Shown piece after piece: positions 1 to 11,000 of a DNA stretch of 64,000 nucleotides (within the stretch, counting starts at the first letter, position 1; every line of letters starts with the position of its first letter). Source of the DNA: Cynocephalus volans. Lineage: Eukaryota > Chordata > Mammalia > Dermoptera > Cynocephalidae. The stretch spans positions 145,436,569 through 145,500,568 of the forward strand of contig NC_084460.1 of the NCBI RefSeq assembly GCF_027409185.1, read 5' to 3'. Made by a program: the position numbers and the translations under genes. The notes beneath the pieces are model-generated. The model had not been told where the DNA came from. It searched no databases and worked only from the letters and a program-made list of their open reading frames with translations.

Positions 1-831
1 TAGCAGAAAATAATAGCCAATACCACTTATATCTCAGTTGGTTCAGTTTACACAATTCTGACTGAAAAATTAAAGTTGAACAAACTTTCTGCTCAATAGG
101 TGCCAAAACTAATTGTGCCCACATTAGCTTTCAACTGAAATTTTCAACAAGTGGGATCCAGATCCTGAAGCATTTCTTCTAAGAATCGTAACAGGAGATG
201 AAACATGGCTTGACCAGTATGATCCTGAAGACAAAGGACCATCAATGCCACAGCTACCAAGAGGTGGAAATGGTCCAGTCAAAGCAAAAGTGGACCAGCC
301 AAAAGCAAAGGTCACAGCAGCAGTGTTTTGGGGATGCTTAAGGCATTTTGCTTGTTGACTTTCTGGGAGGCCAAAAAATGATAACATCTGCTTATTATGA
401 GAGTGTTTGGAGAAAGTTAGCCAAAGCTTTAGCAGAAAAACACCCAGGAGAGCTCTACAGAGAGTCTTTCTCCACCACAACAATGCTCCTGCTCATTCCT
501 CTCATCAAACAAGGGAAATTTTGCAAGAGTTTTGATGGGAAATCATTAGGCATACACCTTACAGTCCTGATTTGTCTCCTTCTGACTTCTTTCTGTTTCA
601 TAATCTTAAAAAAATCTTTAAAGAGCACCAATTTTTCTTCAGTTCCTAATATAAAAAAGACTGCATTGACATGGTTAAATTCTCAGGATCTTCTGTCCTT
701 TTGAGATGGACTAAATGCTGGTATCATCGCTTACAAAAGTGTCTTGAACTTGTTGAAGCTTATGTTGAAAAATAAAGTTTATATTTTTTAATTCCATTTT
801 TCCACAAACTTTTTGAAGTTCCCTCCTACAA
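1..831 (+). mobile_element. Decayed mariner (Hsmar2-like) transposon, 5' end outside the window
   Basis: Read across several frames, the + strand matches a mariner transposase. The GDETW motif of the first catalytic Asp is at about 200-215, an HHNNAPAHSS block at about 472-503, and a YSPDLSPSDFFLF block at about 562-600. The active family form of the middle motif is HDNAPAH, so the second catalytic Asp is an Asn here. Stops and at least one frameshift break the frame. The 3' end, ending CTTTTTGAAGTTCCCTC near 828, resembles the terminal repeat of the short mariner copies elsewhere in the window. It lies in a GABRR3 intron and is a dead fossil element. The Hsmar2-like label is from memory. Confidence 0.85.
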
Positions 832-1387
832 CACATATAACAATAATAGCAATGACATTTCTTTCAGACTTTGAAGGGCAAGTATCCATTAATATACATC
901 AAGCTATCCTCTTAAAAAGAAGACGTTAAATTTCACTTCCAAATTCTAACTTCACCTCTAACTCATTTCATTGGCTCTGCTGTCTCTTTATTTGTGCTTA
1001 TCAGCTTTTTTGAGTCCTACCACGCAGGTCCAACACTACTTGATTTTTTTTATCTTCTGGTCATGCGTCAGAGTCTGTTTGAAGCCAGACAGTGTACCTG
1101 AGTTAAAAAACTTACTGCTCTCAAAGATGCTTTTAAGTGTTTTAAAATGAACTATAAATCCTTAAGATTCAAGTGTAGTTACATTTTTAAGAAATAGCAT
1201 TTTGGTTCATAAGAAAAATGGAAAACACAGAATTATGTTAGAATGTGCATGCTTTGCATAGCATGAAATGGACAGTTATCTATAAAAAATTAAAATGAAA
1301 AAAAAGTTACAGGAGAATACATATAATATAATCCCATATTTGTTATTGAAGAAAGGCACATGTGTGTGTGTGTGTGTGTGTATACAA

Positions 1388-1470
1388 AAGGATATTTCCA
1401 AAAGTTAAAGGAAAAATAGGCTCGAAGATAATACAAATCTTTCCATGAACTTTTTGAAGTTCTTTCATAT
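1388..1470. mobile_element. Short palindromic mariner-derived MITE
   Basis: About 80 bp. The right end reads TTTCCATGAACTTTTTGAAGT and the left end is a degraded inverted copy of it. It shares ends with the transposase-bearing copy at the window start and with the copies near 20.5 and 46.8 kb. The flanks are TG-rich microsatellites. Confidence 0.7.
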
Positions 1471-2274
1471 GTGTAGATACATCTGAGTATGTGTGTGTGT
1501 GTTTTAAATTTCTGAAAAGATTCACAATCAATATCTCTGAGAAGTGGGTGTATATTAGGGAGATTTTGTATTTTATTTGAACACTTGTATTTTTGAATTT
1601 TTTTTACAATATATACACTTTCTAATAAGGTCTAAGAATAGGAAAAATGCAAAAGTAAAGCATTTTGGAAGTTGTATTCAAATATCAAATTAATAATCAT
1701 GTCTGGATTCATTTAACCATGTTTTAGATTTCAGAAAGATTATGTTAGAAACTTATTTTAGTTCACAATTATGATAGTTCTGCCTCACATTACCCATGAA
1801 TTATTAAACATGGTCTCCTGAGAGTCAAACTCAAGGGTCTTTCTCAGATTAGTGCCCTGTCTAACTATATTAGCTTCATCAAAACTAATTTTTGACTTTT
1901 TTTTTTTTTGGTAGTGGTTATGGTTTTACAAATCACCACTTCCAAATCAGCTGTAGGGAAAAACTGCACACCTGGCTCTGGTTGTAAGATCCAGAAATAT
2001 AGATATAGAACCTTAGTTTCCATTTTATAGCAGAACCACAGGGTCCTCCCTGTTTTTATGTTGGCATTGCCTTCACCAGTACTATTGCCATCATTCAAAA
2101 ACCACTACTACCTGGCAATATTAGCAAGCAGGTGAGTGCTTCTGCCCCCTCATCTGTTTCAATGCTCCTCAAAATCATGCACTGTAGATTACCAAAGGAA
2201 AAAGAAATGACTCCTGCCCCTAAGGGATGAATTGAATAATTATTCTTTATCACAACGTAATGTAATGGCTGTAA

Positions 2275-2505
2275 ATGTAAGTACTGGAGAGATACTGCCT
2301 GAGTTCAAACCCTGGCTCTATCACTTATTAGCAATGTGACCTCGGAAAAGTTGCTTAATTTCTCTAACCTTCAATTTTCTCATCTTTCAGGGGGTTTCAT
2401 AATACTCTCTACCTCATAGAGCTGTGAGGCTACGTGAGTTAATACATTTAAGTAACTTAGAATACTGTTTGCCATATGGTAGGTGTTCAATCAATATTAG
2501 TTAGT
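2275..2505 (+). repeat. MIR SINE
   Basis: Recognised from the MIR core: GAGTTCAAACCCTGGCTCT, then the 'tgacct.ggaaaagttgcttaatttctctaacc' type segment and a tail with a 'taggtgttcaatcaatatt' ending. It is an ancient mammalian tRNA-derived SINE in a GABRR3 intron. Confidence 0.8.
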
Positions 2506-2762
2506 AGCTATCATCACCAGTTTCACCAACATCATTGTCTTGTTCCTTCTAATACAGACTGAAGCCTTACTGTCAAAAGGCCATTGGAGGTGACAGTCTC
2601 TAGGTGTAAAAACCTTCTTGAATCTTGTCTTGGGACTAACTCCTCAATTACAATCCCTCTTCTCCATTTTCCTGGCTGCCAACTCTTCAGTTCTTCTCTC
2701 TCTTTCATTAATTCCTCTTCTTTCTACCATATGGTGACTTGATAGAGGCAGATGGATCCCCT

Positions 2763-2773
2763 GCACACGCACA

Positions 2774-2817
<44 letters not shown>
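2763..2817. repeat. (CA)n microsatellite
   Basis: A nearly pure CA run of about 27 units, with a few CG interruptions at its left end. Confidence 0.97.
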
Positions 2818-2821
<4 letters not shown>

Positions 2822-4674
2822 TTGATTCAGATGCCAAAACTGATGATGTTATACATATATCAAAAGGTTATGAAGAGATGTATTACTCACAGAACAAGGC
2901 TTTCAAGAGAGAGCAGGGCAGGCTCCCAAGTAGGTCTCAAACGGCTTGGGAGAGCAGGATGGGGCAGTGAGCATGGGGTTTCATAGTGGTGAGGGGGTGG
3001 AGCTAAGGTGAGATTTCCCTTTGGGGAAACTTTCATGGTTTGAACTTCACACAGGTGCCAACAAAGGGTGCACCCAGGCTTTTTTATTAGTTTGCCCAGA
3101 TGTGGGGCAGAAGGGGAAGAGGAAGTGGAATTAGACTCTTTATTAGACTAAAAAATACCAAAATGAGGGCTTTGCATCTTTCTGAGGCAGTCCACCTCTC
3201 CTGGTAGGTAAAGGGACTCCTCCTGGCCTACAGTTTGAACCACAATACCACCCCTAGACTTTCTTTTCCAGAAGAATCACAAGACAAAGCAACATTTCTC
3301 TTTCCTGGTTACCCCTCCCCATCCTCCCAAAAGACAATCATTCCTCAGAAAATTATGAGTAAAGAAAGGATGCAGTTACCTAAATTTATTTCAAGACTTA
3401 ATAATGAACAGAAAACTATGTACATTAATAGTGTCTTTCTTGGTGAATTACTTTCATAGGCTTATTTCTTTTTACATGACAATAACAGTGCATTTAACTT
3501 TAGAATGCACTGTGTGATGTATGTTTTATTACCTCTGGTAATGAAATTGTTTTGTATTCCTGAAGCATAGGTCAACCGATGGTCGAAGAGAACCAGGTAA
3601 GGAAGAGAAGGATAATGAGCACTTTATTGAGAATAGGATGCTAGGAATAAAGTCCGCCAATCCAGGGTGGGTTGGCTAGGTGCATTTCTTAGGTCAAATG
3701 CCTTAATATTTATCTCATCTGTCTAATAAGACTTCCATCTTGGATTTCCTAAGAAATTGCTACTGAGTCTAGTAGAAGGGTTCTCTACCTTTGCAATACT
3801 TGTGTTTTTGTTTCATAATTTTTAACCTATAGTCCCTGTGTTTTGAATAATTTTGTCTCAAAATGAACTGTATTGATCATAGAAAAATCAATCTTACCAC
3901 TTATTCATGAAAGGTATATTTTATCTTCATTCATTATTCATTGCCTTACGTAAATAAAGATTTATTAAGATTGGCATCACAGTTATTGTGAAATAAGGCA
4001 AGGTAATATGAATTAGAAATGTGTGAGAAAGAAAAATGAAAAACAAGCATAAGGTATTATATATAACCTGGTATGTGGTCATTACTTAATAGCACTCAAG
4101 AAGTCCTATAGATGGTCAGAAAATCTGGCTTTAAACTTCCTTGCAATCAAAGTAAATAGGGAAATGAACAAAATATCTATGTGGATGTGATTACAATTAG
4201 TGCTTTTAGCACCAATAATCAAGATTACCAACTGAGTTTACATAATTCCAATAAGAAGCAAAGAAACATTATCACTTGGTTGCTTTTTTGTAGATTTATC
4301 ATAGACAAATTATGGTGTCCTTGAGAATTTAAAACAATAAAAATAGTTTACAGATGCCCTTTTCCCTCCTCTGTGAATCCCTAGCTGTCTAGATCCCAGA
4401 TTGGAATCCAATAACCTAGTACTTATTCTGCATCTTTTCCTTCAGATAAAATGTTTCTCTTCATTCGTTATAGCTAATAAATGGTGCATTGGCTATTTCA
4501 TGCAGTAATCAATCTTGTATTGAAGACTTTCCATCTGCAGAAATACTGTAAACACAATATATTGTGGACAAAGATCTTTAAAGGCCATCCCACAAAATTT
4601 TATTATCATATGTCCCTGAAGTGCAGGTGTGGAAGTTAAGTGGAATCTTTGAGTCAAGTAATTAAGCCGACTGC

Positions 4675-4790
4675 AGTTCAGTTAGTCAAACAAACATTGA
4701 TGGAGTGCCAGACCCAGTGCCTGAGCCAGTGTTGGACAGAGATGAGTATGTCAAGCTCCACGTCCCTTATGAGCTCGGAGTCTAGAGAAG
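4675..4790 (-). repeat. L2 3'-end fragment (antisense)
   Basis: The + strand reads as the reverse complement of the L2 3' end (caaacaaacattgatggagtgcc..). It lies just upstream of the GABRR3 TM1 exon. Confidence 0.5.
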
Positions 4791-4863
4791 CAGGTCATTT
4801 CCTTAAGTACGATGTTTCTGAGAGGAAGCCTGTTCTAATGAAAACTTTGGCTTTTTCTTACAG

Positions 4864-5016
4864 GCTGGTACAATAGGCTTTTCATCAACTTTGTACTAAG
4901 GAGGCATATTTTCTTCTTTGTGCTGCAAACCTATTTTCCGGCCATGTTGATGGTGATGCTTTCATGGGTTTCATTTTGGATTGACCGAAGAGCAGTTCCT
5001 GCAAGAGTTTCCTTGG
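4864..5016 (+). CDS. GABRR3: GABRR3 exon encoding TM1
   Basis: This exon is 153 bp, a size I recall as usual for this position in GABA-A receptor genes. The acceptor is ...CTTACAG and the donor GTAAAT. The frame begins with two bases completing a Gly codon, then WYNRLFINFVLRRHIFFF and the TM1 helix (roughly FFFVLQTYFPAMLMVMLSWV), then WIDRRAVPARVSLG. The last base starts a Gly codon finished by the next exon. The residue after PARV, the 2' pore position, is Ser. Confidence 0.93.
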
Positions 5017-8000
5017 GTAAATTTTTCTGCACCTTAGTAAAATGTTAATATAGGAGAAAGAATGAGGGAGGTAAATAAAAATGGGTAATACATGGAGAGG
5101 AAAAGAGAGGGGTGCTTTAGAAGGGATAGTTAGAGATGCATATTTTGGTTAAAGTATTTATCTCAACAGCACGAAGAGAAATTGTAATTGGGCTCTTTCT
5201 TGGGAACCCAGACTTTGGGGATGAAGGCTGTGCTGACTGACCTGCAGCTGAATGATAGTAAGGAAAGGTGGTGAAGCTATGGAGCACAAACAGTCTAACT
5301 TTAAAAATCTGTCTCATTTCCCTTTCAAGGAAACCTCCCATCCCTTATTCCAAGTCCCCTTAAGCTTTGCATGACAAATCCTTACATCATAGAAGGAAGA
5401 ATCTTCAAACTAATTTCTACTATACTGTTGGTGCCTTAATAACTTACTAGGGAGGTGGGGGAAATGCTTGAATTTGGAAACAGGTGTGCTGACTAGAAAT
5501 TAGGGCTTAACCCAAAGGCTGAAATCAGAGTCAATCACAGTGGAATTTTAGGTACTGCAGCGGCACTTTAGTTGGCAAGAGATTTCAGGTGAAGAGAGAT
5601 TGCCAGCTCATTAAGTCACTACGCAGGGGAGATTGTCTACTCTATCTTGCCACTGTCACACACTGATTTATGTGAGCCATTTCACACCCACTTAGCAGTT
5701 ATTGAATCCTTACAAAGTGGGAGACGCCAAGCTAAGCACTGCGATGGCATGTCACTTAATGAGAACCCAAGAGTCAGTTCCACTTGCCTTCTCGGCTGGT
5801 TTGGGGCAGAGCTTCCTCATTTTATTTGATTCTGTTCGTTCACCCATAATGCTCTATCTAGAGAAAAGATTGTTATAAGTGGTTCACAATCATTATAATT
5901 ACCACACAATTCATTCCAGAAAGGGTGGTTTCTATGTCAATGTTCATAAATTATATGCATACTTTGAAAGATCATTTGAAAGACATAAATTATTAATATT
6001 AATAATTTGTTCACCTCTTTCCCCCTTAAAAGCTTTAATCTACAAGCATTTGAGGCTTGAATATCTTCAAGGAAAAAATACCATCTGAATGAGTAATTAA
6101 ATTATTCTGACTGTTACTTCACATCAGAGCATCTGTGCCCTGACCTCAGTACTGCAGTGGGGCAGCATAGACCCGAGCAGGAGACTGGGGGCACACTGCC
6201 AGGCCCCAAGACAGGAGGAGAAAGGCACTCAGTCTCTAAAGGTTTGTGAACATGACTTTCAATCAGATTCCTAAAGCTGACTGCTCTGCTCTTATACCGT
6301 GAAAATGACAGCAGTAAGAGCTAGCTCCATGGCAGGTTGGAGTGCATGGAGAACACTGAAACACATTTCATTTGACCCTGAAATTCCATGCTTCTTGTTT
6401 CTACATCTGATCCCTTAGAGTTAGGAAATTGCTATGCAGATTTATGTAAAATATTATGCAAACCATAAGTGCCCATCTTTCTCTTTTTTTTTAAATAAAG
6501 AGAACTGCAGTATTCCTATAAAATTGCTATCCTTTCAGGCTTTTGCTTCCTAACACATTTAAATTTTTTCAAAAATACTCTCCCCTCGCTTTACTCTCTC
6601 TTCCCAAATGCTGTGCTACCCAATTCTCCAGAAGCCCCAACGACTGCCTGTTCTCTTATTCCCACTTGCCTTTGCTCAGCTGTTCCCTCCTTCACCTTCT
6701 CCACAGCAATTGACATTATTAAGCGTACTCTCCAGATTCAGAACAGTGTTGTGGTCAAGAGTCCAGCTTCATCTTCCTCTTCTGCAAAATGAGATTATTA
6801 ATACTACCTTCTAAAGGTCACTGTGAGAGTTAAATGGGAGAATTCATATCAACTGCCGAGCTGGATGCCTGGCCCTCCATGTTTGGTAAAACCAAACATA
6901 CAAACAGTATATTAGTCTTCATTATTCTGCACTTGTCTAGTTCTTCTCCTCCTATAGGCTTTCTTTCCTTCTCTTTCCTGCTTTTTATTTTTTCTTCTAC
7001 TCCTTAAATATGGGTAACTCTTAGCCAAGGATTTGCTCAGCTTTGAGCCTCTTGTTTCCAACTACTATTTCTATGAAAGTAAATCCCAAATCTCTGTCCT
7101 TGTCTCAAATCTTTTTCTCAAGTCCCAGATGAGTGTTTCCAGTTGCCTGCTGGACTTACCTTCAGGTACTACGAGCACTTAGCACGTTCAGGACCGAGCA
7201 AACTACTATCTCCTCCCATTTTCCATCCCCCTCGTTCTCTTTACTTTCCTCATTCTATTAAGGACCCTCCAATTCACTGAGTCTTTTATATCAGAAACCT
7301 TAACTTCCTTCTTATTCTTTGGCAGTGTCTCTCAACCTCTGGCTGTAGGACCCGTTTACACTCTTACAAATTATTGTGGACTCCAGAGCGCTTTCGTTTT
7401 TGTGAATTATATCTATCATTATTAGCCATATTAGATATTAAAACAAAATTTTAAAAAACATTTATTAATTCATCTAAAAACAAACTCCTTACAAGTTAAC
7501 ATGATAACATATTGTGTGAAACATAATCGATTTTCCAAAAAATGTTTAGTGAGAAGAGTGGCACTGTTTTACATTTTTGCATGCCTTTAATGCCTGGCTT
7601 TATAGAGGGCAACTGGAGTCTTATCTCTGCTTCTTCATTCTGTCTATCGCAATGGGTTTTGGATGAAATATAGGGAGAAATCTGGCCGCATCAGATATGT
7701 AGTTGGAAAAAGGAGTAGTATTTTAATAGTCTTTCCAGATAATTGTGAATAGTCTTCCTTCACATGATAGTGAAACTCAGCAAGTGATAGTTCCTTATAG
7801 ATTAGTGCAGTGTGTTGTCTGAAACCATGTCAACAAATTTTTTCTGCTCTGTTGAATTAAAATTCATTGGTCTATCTTTCACTTTGAATAGATTTTTAAC
7901 CATGCATTGGTCATTTGCAAAATATTGGTTCACTGAATTATACAGATCTTCCAAATGTTTATGTAATTCATTATACTATATTTAAAAAATCACATTAATT

Positions 8001-11000
8001 AGTATCACCACTAATCTCATCAAAAAAGTTTTTAAGTATTGAGAAGTTCTCAAGTCATAATGATGAATAGAAGTTTGGTAACATTCTAGTTTTGACTTGA
8101 AAGTTCAAATTTCATCATTGACAGCTAACACCATTAGTTGTTTTACTTGAAGTGATAGGTTTACTTTGCTCAGTTTTGAGAAAATGTCTGCCAAATTCCC
8201 AAATTTGGACAACCATAGTTTGTCTTCAGTTGTTCTTCTGAGTAAAAATAATGTTCCATTTAAAACAGCATTGAGTTCAGCTCACAACTCCAACTCTAGC
8301 ACCTGAGTGCTTTTCCTCAAGACAGGCTTCGTACTTTCAGAAATGCAGAAGTGCTTTCTATTTACTTTTCATTTAATCAACCAAAATGTTAAAAAGGCAT
8401 GCATTCAAGGGTTATGGTTTAATAAAATTAACAAATTTTACTGACTTTTCTTTTTACTGTGACTGCTGGAAGGTGAAAAATACAGTGACTACTAGGTCAA
8501 CTTGGTGCTGCTGCCTTGATTCATCCCAAGGCAGCAGCATTTTTACCCACCATTGCTTTTACACCATCGGTGTAAATGCTAGCACAGTGAAAAAGGTGAA
8601 TAATGTCTTAGTATTATTGTCAAACTTATTTGCTGCACAAATACTCTGAAAAAGTCTTGGAGACCCTGAGGGGTCTTCAGCTCACACTTTGAGAACTGTG
8701 GCTGTAAGGTATCTAAATCTTTAGAGTCTGTCTTCTCCACAAAAAGCCCTCACATCTGCTTAGCATCCCTTTTTTATTTCTTCTGACTTAGCCACTCATG
8801 TGATCTTTGTTACCTTTCCTCTGGATTGTCCTAGTAGTCACCTACCTACCCAGCACCTCTTTCAAGGCTTTGTGGTATCTGACTGAGAGAGAAGTAGGGG
8901 GCAAGAATCCAGCCCGAGCACCATGAGTCATGGTTTGAGGTGTGTCTTCCAGAGAAAGGGGCACCCACTCTGCCTAGAATGCCCTTCCTACCTGTCTTTG
9001 TCAAAATCCTGCCATTTCTTAGCAACCAGAAGCCTTTACTGATAGCTCCAAGCACACATGGTCTCTTGAACCACGTGGCACTTCGTAAGTCTCCTAAGGC
9101 ACCTTGCTTCCTCTATCTTGTGTTTAGCTGTGGGGCAGGGGTAGCTTATCTTGTCTCCTCTATTGAATGTGAGCTCCTCAAGGACAAGGATCATTATTGC
9201 CATCTTTTTGTTCCCTCAGTGACTAGCACAGTGCCCTCCCGCACACATTTTATGCTTAATACATAGTTGTTAAGTTGCCAGTGCTTAGCCCCCCATGTTT
9301 TTAATACCTATTTTTAGTTACTAACTGCAAACAATAAAGGGTGATTCATTTGCTAGTTAAAACCCTCCCATATTTCTCATGTTTCAGGTAAAAAACAATA
9401 GATGCTGATTAGTATAGAAGTACCAATTGTGATTAGGCAATTCTCATAAAAGATTATAGCTAACGTAGAATGTGTGATGGGTCAGAAATACTCTATCTCT
9501 CCATTCGATTTGGTGTGGAGAGAGCATGAGACAGTTATAATGTTGTTTAAGGATTATACTTTCTCCTCACTCTTCTACCTCCCTCCTTTTTCCTTATCCC
9601 GATCATTCTTGCTTGTCCCCTATATGTGGGGTATGCCATTCCCTGCATAATGCATTAAGTAATGGGGGCATTTACTGGGAACCAGATGTGGCAGAGGAAG
9701 GCAATCAAGGCTTTCAGGCCTGTCATCGCTCATAGACAAAAATGTCTCCTAACAGAAGATATGCCATATGCCTGGAAAAGTGAATACTTAGGGAACTGGA
9801 TAAGAGCAAATCATTTAACCATTACAGAGGTTACCAGAACTTCTAATAATAGTCACTGGACTCTGGCACCACCTTTGTCGGGAAATGGTTGTTAGATTCT
9901 GAACATAGAGCAGTGTTGGAATATCCAGCCCATCTTCCTTTCCCTCATATCACTTAATGTTTTTTTTTTTCTACGTAGGCCTGTAGGGCAAATATGTTTA
10001 CTCATTTGAATGTGAATGTAGATATCCCTTCCCTCCAAAAGAACTACCCTCAGCACAGCTACTGAAGGGATGAACAAACTCAATAGTTCTGTAAGTGATG
10101 CCTGTCTGCCCTACAGTGATGACACCAGTCAACAAACCTCTCAAACTTGTATAGACAAAAATATCCAATGAAACACAAAAATGAATACTTCTCCCCAGAT
10201 TAAAGGGTTCTTAGGACCCCATGCACGTCCTTAAAAGTTAATATGGTGAAGCCGCAAAGGCTCAGGAGAGTTGAATCAAATGGCCAGACGAAATATTTTC
10301 TCCTAACTCTTTCCTAACTGTGCACAGCAATATTAGGTGGGAGGATAATTCTCTAATCTCAACACACAATCTTTCTTTGACTGAACAGTCACTTCCTATA
10401 ATTCAAAACTCCTTTATTGGGATGTTAACTTTAATGGGTTTGGAAGGAGTACTATTTGTCAAGATTAATGTATTTCTGAGGGTTGGCTCAAGACACAGTA
10501 AGTGTGTTTAATGTAGCTGTAATACTCCTGACTTCAAGTTCCATTGCTGTAGGAATTTATATATTCGTTTTCTCATCATTTACTCCCCCTACACAAAAGT
10601 CCCTCCTCCCCGCTCTCTAACTCTTTTATGTATTTTTTATATATATTGCTCATTGTAAATAAGGAAAATCTAGAATGCTGGTTTTAAAATAAATAAAGCT
10701 ATAGTAAATTAGTTGGACTAAACACCCTTTTAAAGAAAATGACTGATATAGTTCATTGCTCTCTGGCAAATATAGATAATGCAATTCCTTCTTCTTAGCC
10801 CATCAGTCATCGATTTCAAATATAAGATGAGATCTTTCTGGCACGTACACTTGGGTGTTTGTTCTGAACTTTATTTTCTTCACTGAGCCCCATATTACTG
10901 TCTACTGAAAAAAAATATAAATCAAGTTCTATCTTACATATCTTAGAAAACCAGTAAGAGAAGACATTTTTAAATTTTTAAACTAATGGGATAAGCTACC

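Noticed and set aside
2752..2970. ORF rich in His-Thr repeats
   Set aside because: It is a translated CA microsatellite.
8506..8576. Two perfect inverted repeats (13-bp stem at 8506-8539, 8-bp stem at 8558-8576), possible hairpin RNA
   Set aside because: Both fall inside the decayed hAT transposase reading frame, where the sequence is explained by coding ancestry.
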